Source of the DNA: Sporobacter termitidis DSM 10068
GTDB lineage: Bacteria; Bacillota; Clostridia; Oscillospirales; Oscillospiraceae
DNA: 64,000 bases
Reading direction: 5' to 3'
Assembly (NCBI RefSeq): GCF_900130065.1
Contig: NZ_FQXV01000001.1
Span: 515,083-579,082 of the forward strand
A program made the translations under genes and the position numbers. Below the pieces are notes generated by a model. It made no database searches, was not told where the DNA came from, and saw only the letters and a program-made list of their open reading frames with translations. Shown piece by piece: positions 62,394 to 64,000 of this stretch (position 1 is the first letter of the stretch; each line of letters starts with the position of its first letter).

Positions 62394-63338
62394 TTGGCAC
62401 TGTATAACATCACTTTTCAACAGATTGAGACATTTCTCACCATCGCAAAATACCTGAATCTGTCAAAGGCCGGGGAGGTCCTGTATTCGTCCCAGCCGTC
62501 GCTGAGCAGAACTTTGAAGCGGTTTGAGGACGGCGTCGGGATGCGCCTGTTTACCCGCAGCAACCAGGGCATGGCGCTCACCAGCGAGGGCGCCTCACTG
62601 TATGCGGTGCTCGAACCGCTGTATCAGACAATAGATAAAAGCATCCAGTCCGTCAAAGACAGCTCGACCTCACCGATAAAAATACTGCGGATCATAGAGC
62701 CGAGCTCCTACGACTTTACCGAGGATTTTTCTCCGCTCAAAGAGGTTGTCAGGGCATATGAACAGCGGTATCCCAACGTCGTTTTAAACGAGCATCTCTG
62801 CGACTTTAAGGAACTGCGCCAGGCGATCGAATTCGGTAACGCCGACATCGTTTTCACCGAGGATTTCGGCGTCCGGGACCTGGAAAACATCTCGCTCCGG
62901 ACCCTGAACTCGATCGGGATGTATGTTGCCATTTCCGGAAAGCACCCTCTTGCCCAGTCCGATACGCTGGATATCGGCGCCCTCAGCAGCCAGACGGTGT
63001 TCACCGTCCCCACCACGGACGACCAGCAGATGGACATCGAGGTCCAGCTGAATGCCTGCCGCCACATCGGCTTCACCCCTAAAAACGTGGAATTGAAGCC
63101 GAACTTCCAAACGGTTATTCACGCCATCAGTCTGGGAAAAGGGATCAGCATCTGCGCAAAGCTCATCAATCTCGGGATCAGCCACGACATCAGGTATTAC
63201 CCCATCGAGCTGCCGGTCATGCCGTTTGTGTCGGTAGCCTGGCGCACCGGCAAGCTCAGCCGCGAGGCAAGGAATTTCATCGACATGCTCCCAAGCACGG
63301 AGGACCTACATAACGCGTATTCCGCCGATTTCCGGTAG
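62394..63338 (+). CDS. LysR family regulator
   Basis: 314 residues, with a TTG start at 62394 (GGGGGT nearby, spacing short) and no better codon. N-terminal winged helix IETFLTIAKYLNLSKAGEVL, SSQPSLSRTLKRFEDGVGMRLFTR; C-terminal substrate domain of about 220 residues. It is divergent from the ABC operon and therefore likely controls it in response to the transported ligand or a derivative. Confidence 0.9.
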   Translation: MALYNITFQQIETFLTIAKYLNLSKAGEVLYSSQPSLSRTLKRFEDGVGMRLFTRSNQGMALTSEGASLYAVLEPLYQTIDKSIQSVKDSSTSPIKILRIIEPSSYDFTEDFSPLKEVVRAYEQRYPNVVLNEHLCDFKELRQAIEFGNADIVFTEDFGVRDLENISLRTLNSIGMYVAISGKHPLAQSDTLDIGALSSQTVFTVPTTDDQQMDIEVQLNACRHIGFTPKNVELKPNFQTVIHAISLGKGISICAKLINLGISHDIRYYPIELPVMPFVSVAWRTGKLSREARNFIDMLPSTEDLHNAYSADFR

Positions 63339-63364
63339 GCACGCCATCAAATCGGACAAAATCG

Positions 63365-63388
63365 GGCCGGCCGTTTCGGGCGGTCCGG
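63365..63388 (+). terminator. Probable terminator of LysR gene
   Basis: GGCCGGCCG-TTTCGGG-CGGTCCGG with one bulge, followed by TTTTCTTTT. Confidence 0.6.
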
Positions 63389-63564
63389 TTTTCTTTTATG
63401 GGCCAGCCCGCCGTCCGGCGCCCAGCCGCTCCCCTCTAATTACATATAATGGATATTATTAATATACAAGCCCGATGGTAATTTGTCAATATTACCATAT
63501 ATGGTTATTTATTACATTTAATGCAATTGCGATGCAAATATATTGAATAAACAGCATGTAATAA

Positions 63565-63591
63565 GGTGGCCGCCCTATTGGGACGGCCACC
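63565..63591. repeat. GGTGGCCG palindrome
   Basis: GGTGGCCG-CCCTATTGGGA-CGGCCACC, with an inner CCC/GGG pairing as well. It lies in a gene-free, AT-rich stretch ahead of the second structured repeat and belongs to the REP-like palindrome class. Confidence 0.6.
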
Positions 63592-63614
63592 TATACTTGT
63601 AAAAAAATGCATAC

Positions 63615-63790
63615 AGAGGGGAAAGCCTCGCAGAGTTTGCCGCCGGAGCAGCTAATAAATTCATGATTTGTCACGCAGGAGGACATGCGCCTCCAGAGTG
63701 AGCTCCTCATGCAGCGCGCTGCTGAGCACTGCATGCAGCCCCTTGTCGGATAAAGCCCGGAGGACTTTATCGACAGCCTAGGCGCCCGGC
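63615..63790. repeat. Structured dispersed repeat, copy 2
   Basis: Matches 20-190 throughout. The GGAGG/CCTCC hairpin is identical. The ATGCAG hairpin changes to ATGCAGCGC..GCACTGCAT, where the altered position becomes a U-G pair on the minus strand. The AAAG..CTTT/TGTCG..CGACA hairpin is kept. It overlaps the last codons of the chemoreceptor gene ending at 63767, which therefore gains a tail from this element. Confidence 0.75.
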
Positions 63791-64000
63791 GGTTATTTTT
63801 TTAGGGGGCAGCCACAGCGTGGAGTACTCTTCCTTCCCGTCCAAAGCAACCGGTTTCTTTTTCGTTTTGAAGACGGCAATCGTCTCCCGGAGCTGCTGCG
63901 CCTGGCCCGACAGCTCCTCGCTGGCGGCCGCGCTCTCCTCCGAGGTGGCGGCGTTGGTCTGGATAACCTGCGACACCTGGACGATGCCCTGATTGATCTG
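63767..64000 (-). CDS. Methyl-accepting chemotaxis protein, 3' end (runs off the window)
   Basis: The C-terminal 77 codons of a chemoreceptor, continuing beyond 64000. The frame reads QINQGIVQVSQVIQTNAATS then EESAAASEELSGQAQQL, matching the corresponding end of the receptor at 13403 (QINQGISQVSQVVQTNAATA). After a Lys-rich FKTKKKP and a tail it ends ITAGRLGCR, with the last nine codons lying in the structured repeat. The rest of the gene is outside the window. Confidence 0.9.
   Translation of the reverse strand, partial: QINQGIVQVSQVIQTNAATSEESAAASEELSGQAQQLRETIAVFKTKKKPVALDGKEEYSTLWLPPKKITAGRLGCR

Overview
The window (about 58% G+C by eye) reads as a chromosome segment of an anaerobic, endospore-forming, relatively GC-rich member of the Clostridia (Oscillospirales-like). 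Supporting genes are sigH, a YunB-type sporulation protein, an Rnf complex, a butyryl-CoA-dehydrogenase/Etf cluster, BlaI/M56 and YtrA-type regulators and a T-box leader. Shine-Dalgarno sites are strong, and TTG or GTG starts occur. The species cannot be named from the sequence alone. No phage, insertion sequence, CRISPR array or rRNA operon is visible.

Layout. 1-4.4 kb: a structured repeat, a secreted chagasin/stalk protein, and a BlaI repressor with an M56 membrane protease. 4.4-12.8 kb: tRNA-Leu, a small membrane protein, ligA-yunB, a PLP lyase, two M42 aminopeptidases and murD. 12.9-25.5 kb: rnpB, a chemoreceptor, a fumarate-reductase-like flavoprotein, coaX with an ECF S component, Nif3/trmK, two small Cys proteins, sigH, glmM and ruvC-ruvA-ruvB. 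25.8-29.8 kb: a conserved protein of unknown role, an ABC/GntR operon, and rpsF-ssb-rpsR. 30-34 kb: acyl-CoA dehydrogenase-etfB-etfA with a divergent TetR regulator, and an orphan Cas2/VapD-like protein. 34-39 kb: repeat-rich DNA, a T-box-controlled TrpB2 and an iron alcohol dehydrogenase. 39-44.2 kb: an E2-like acyltransferase, a dCMP deaminase, a stalk protein, an RNHCP zinc protein behind an apparent attenuator, a four-helix-bundle protein beside an array of mini-hairpins, tRNA-Arg and an L,D-transpeptidase. 44.2-49.7 kb: the complete rnfCDGEAB operon with RseC. 50.2-57 kb: a divergent molybdenum-hydroxylase operon and an SDR. 57-63.3 kb: a sugar-type ABC importer with a divergent LysR regulator. 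63.8 kb to the edge: the 3' end of a second chemoreceptor.

How the genes fit together. Rnf couples reduced ferredoxin to NAD+ and an ion gradient. The acyl-CoA dehydrogenase/Etf unit is the usual partner in crotonyl-CoA reduction, so fermentation with ferredoxin-based energy conservation is likely. The hydroxylase operon combines a [2Fe-2S] subunit carrying an N-terminal C2H2-like finger, a molybdopterin subunit in which the usual catalytic glutamate appears to be histidine, and a CoxM-type flavoprotein with a whole GltD-like NAD(P)H oxidoreductase inserted in it. Its substrate cannot be read from the sequence.

The most original signals are (1) the RNHCP leader, with a 10-codon ORF and a terminator; (2) the array of short three-base-loop hairpins next to the four-helix-bundle gene; (3) a roughly 170-bp multi-hairpin element present at both ends of the window; (4) a 23-bp tandem array whose units each form a hairpin, lying 3' of trpB2; and (5) the chimeric molybdo-flavoprotein.
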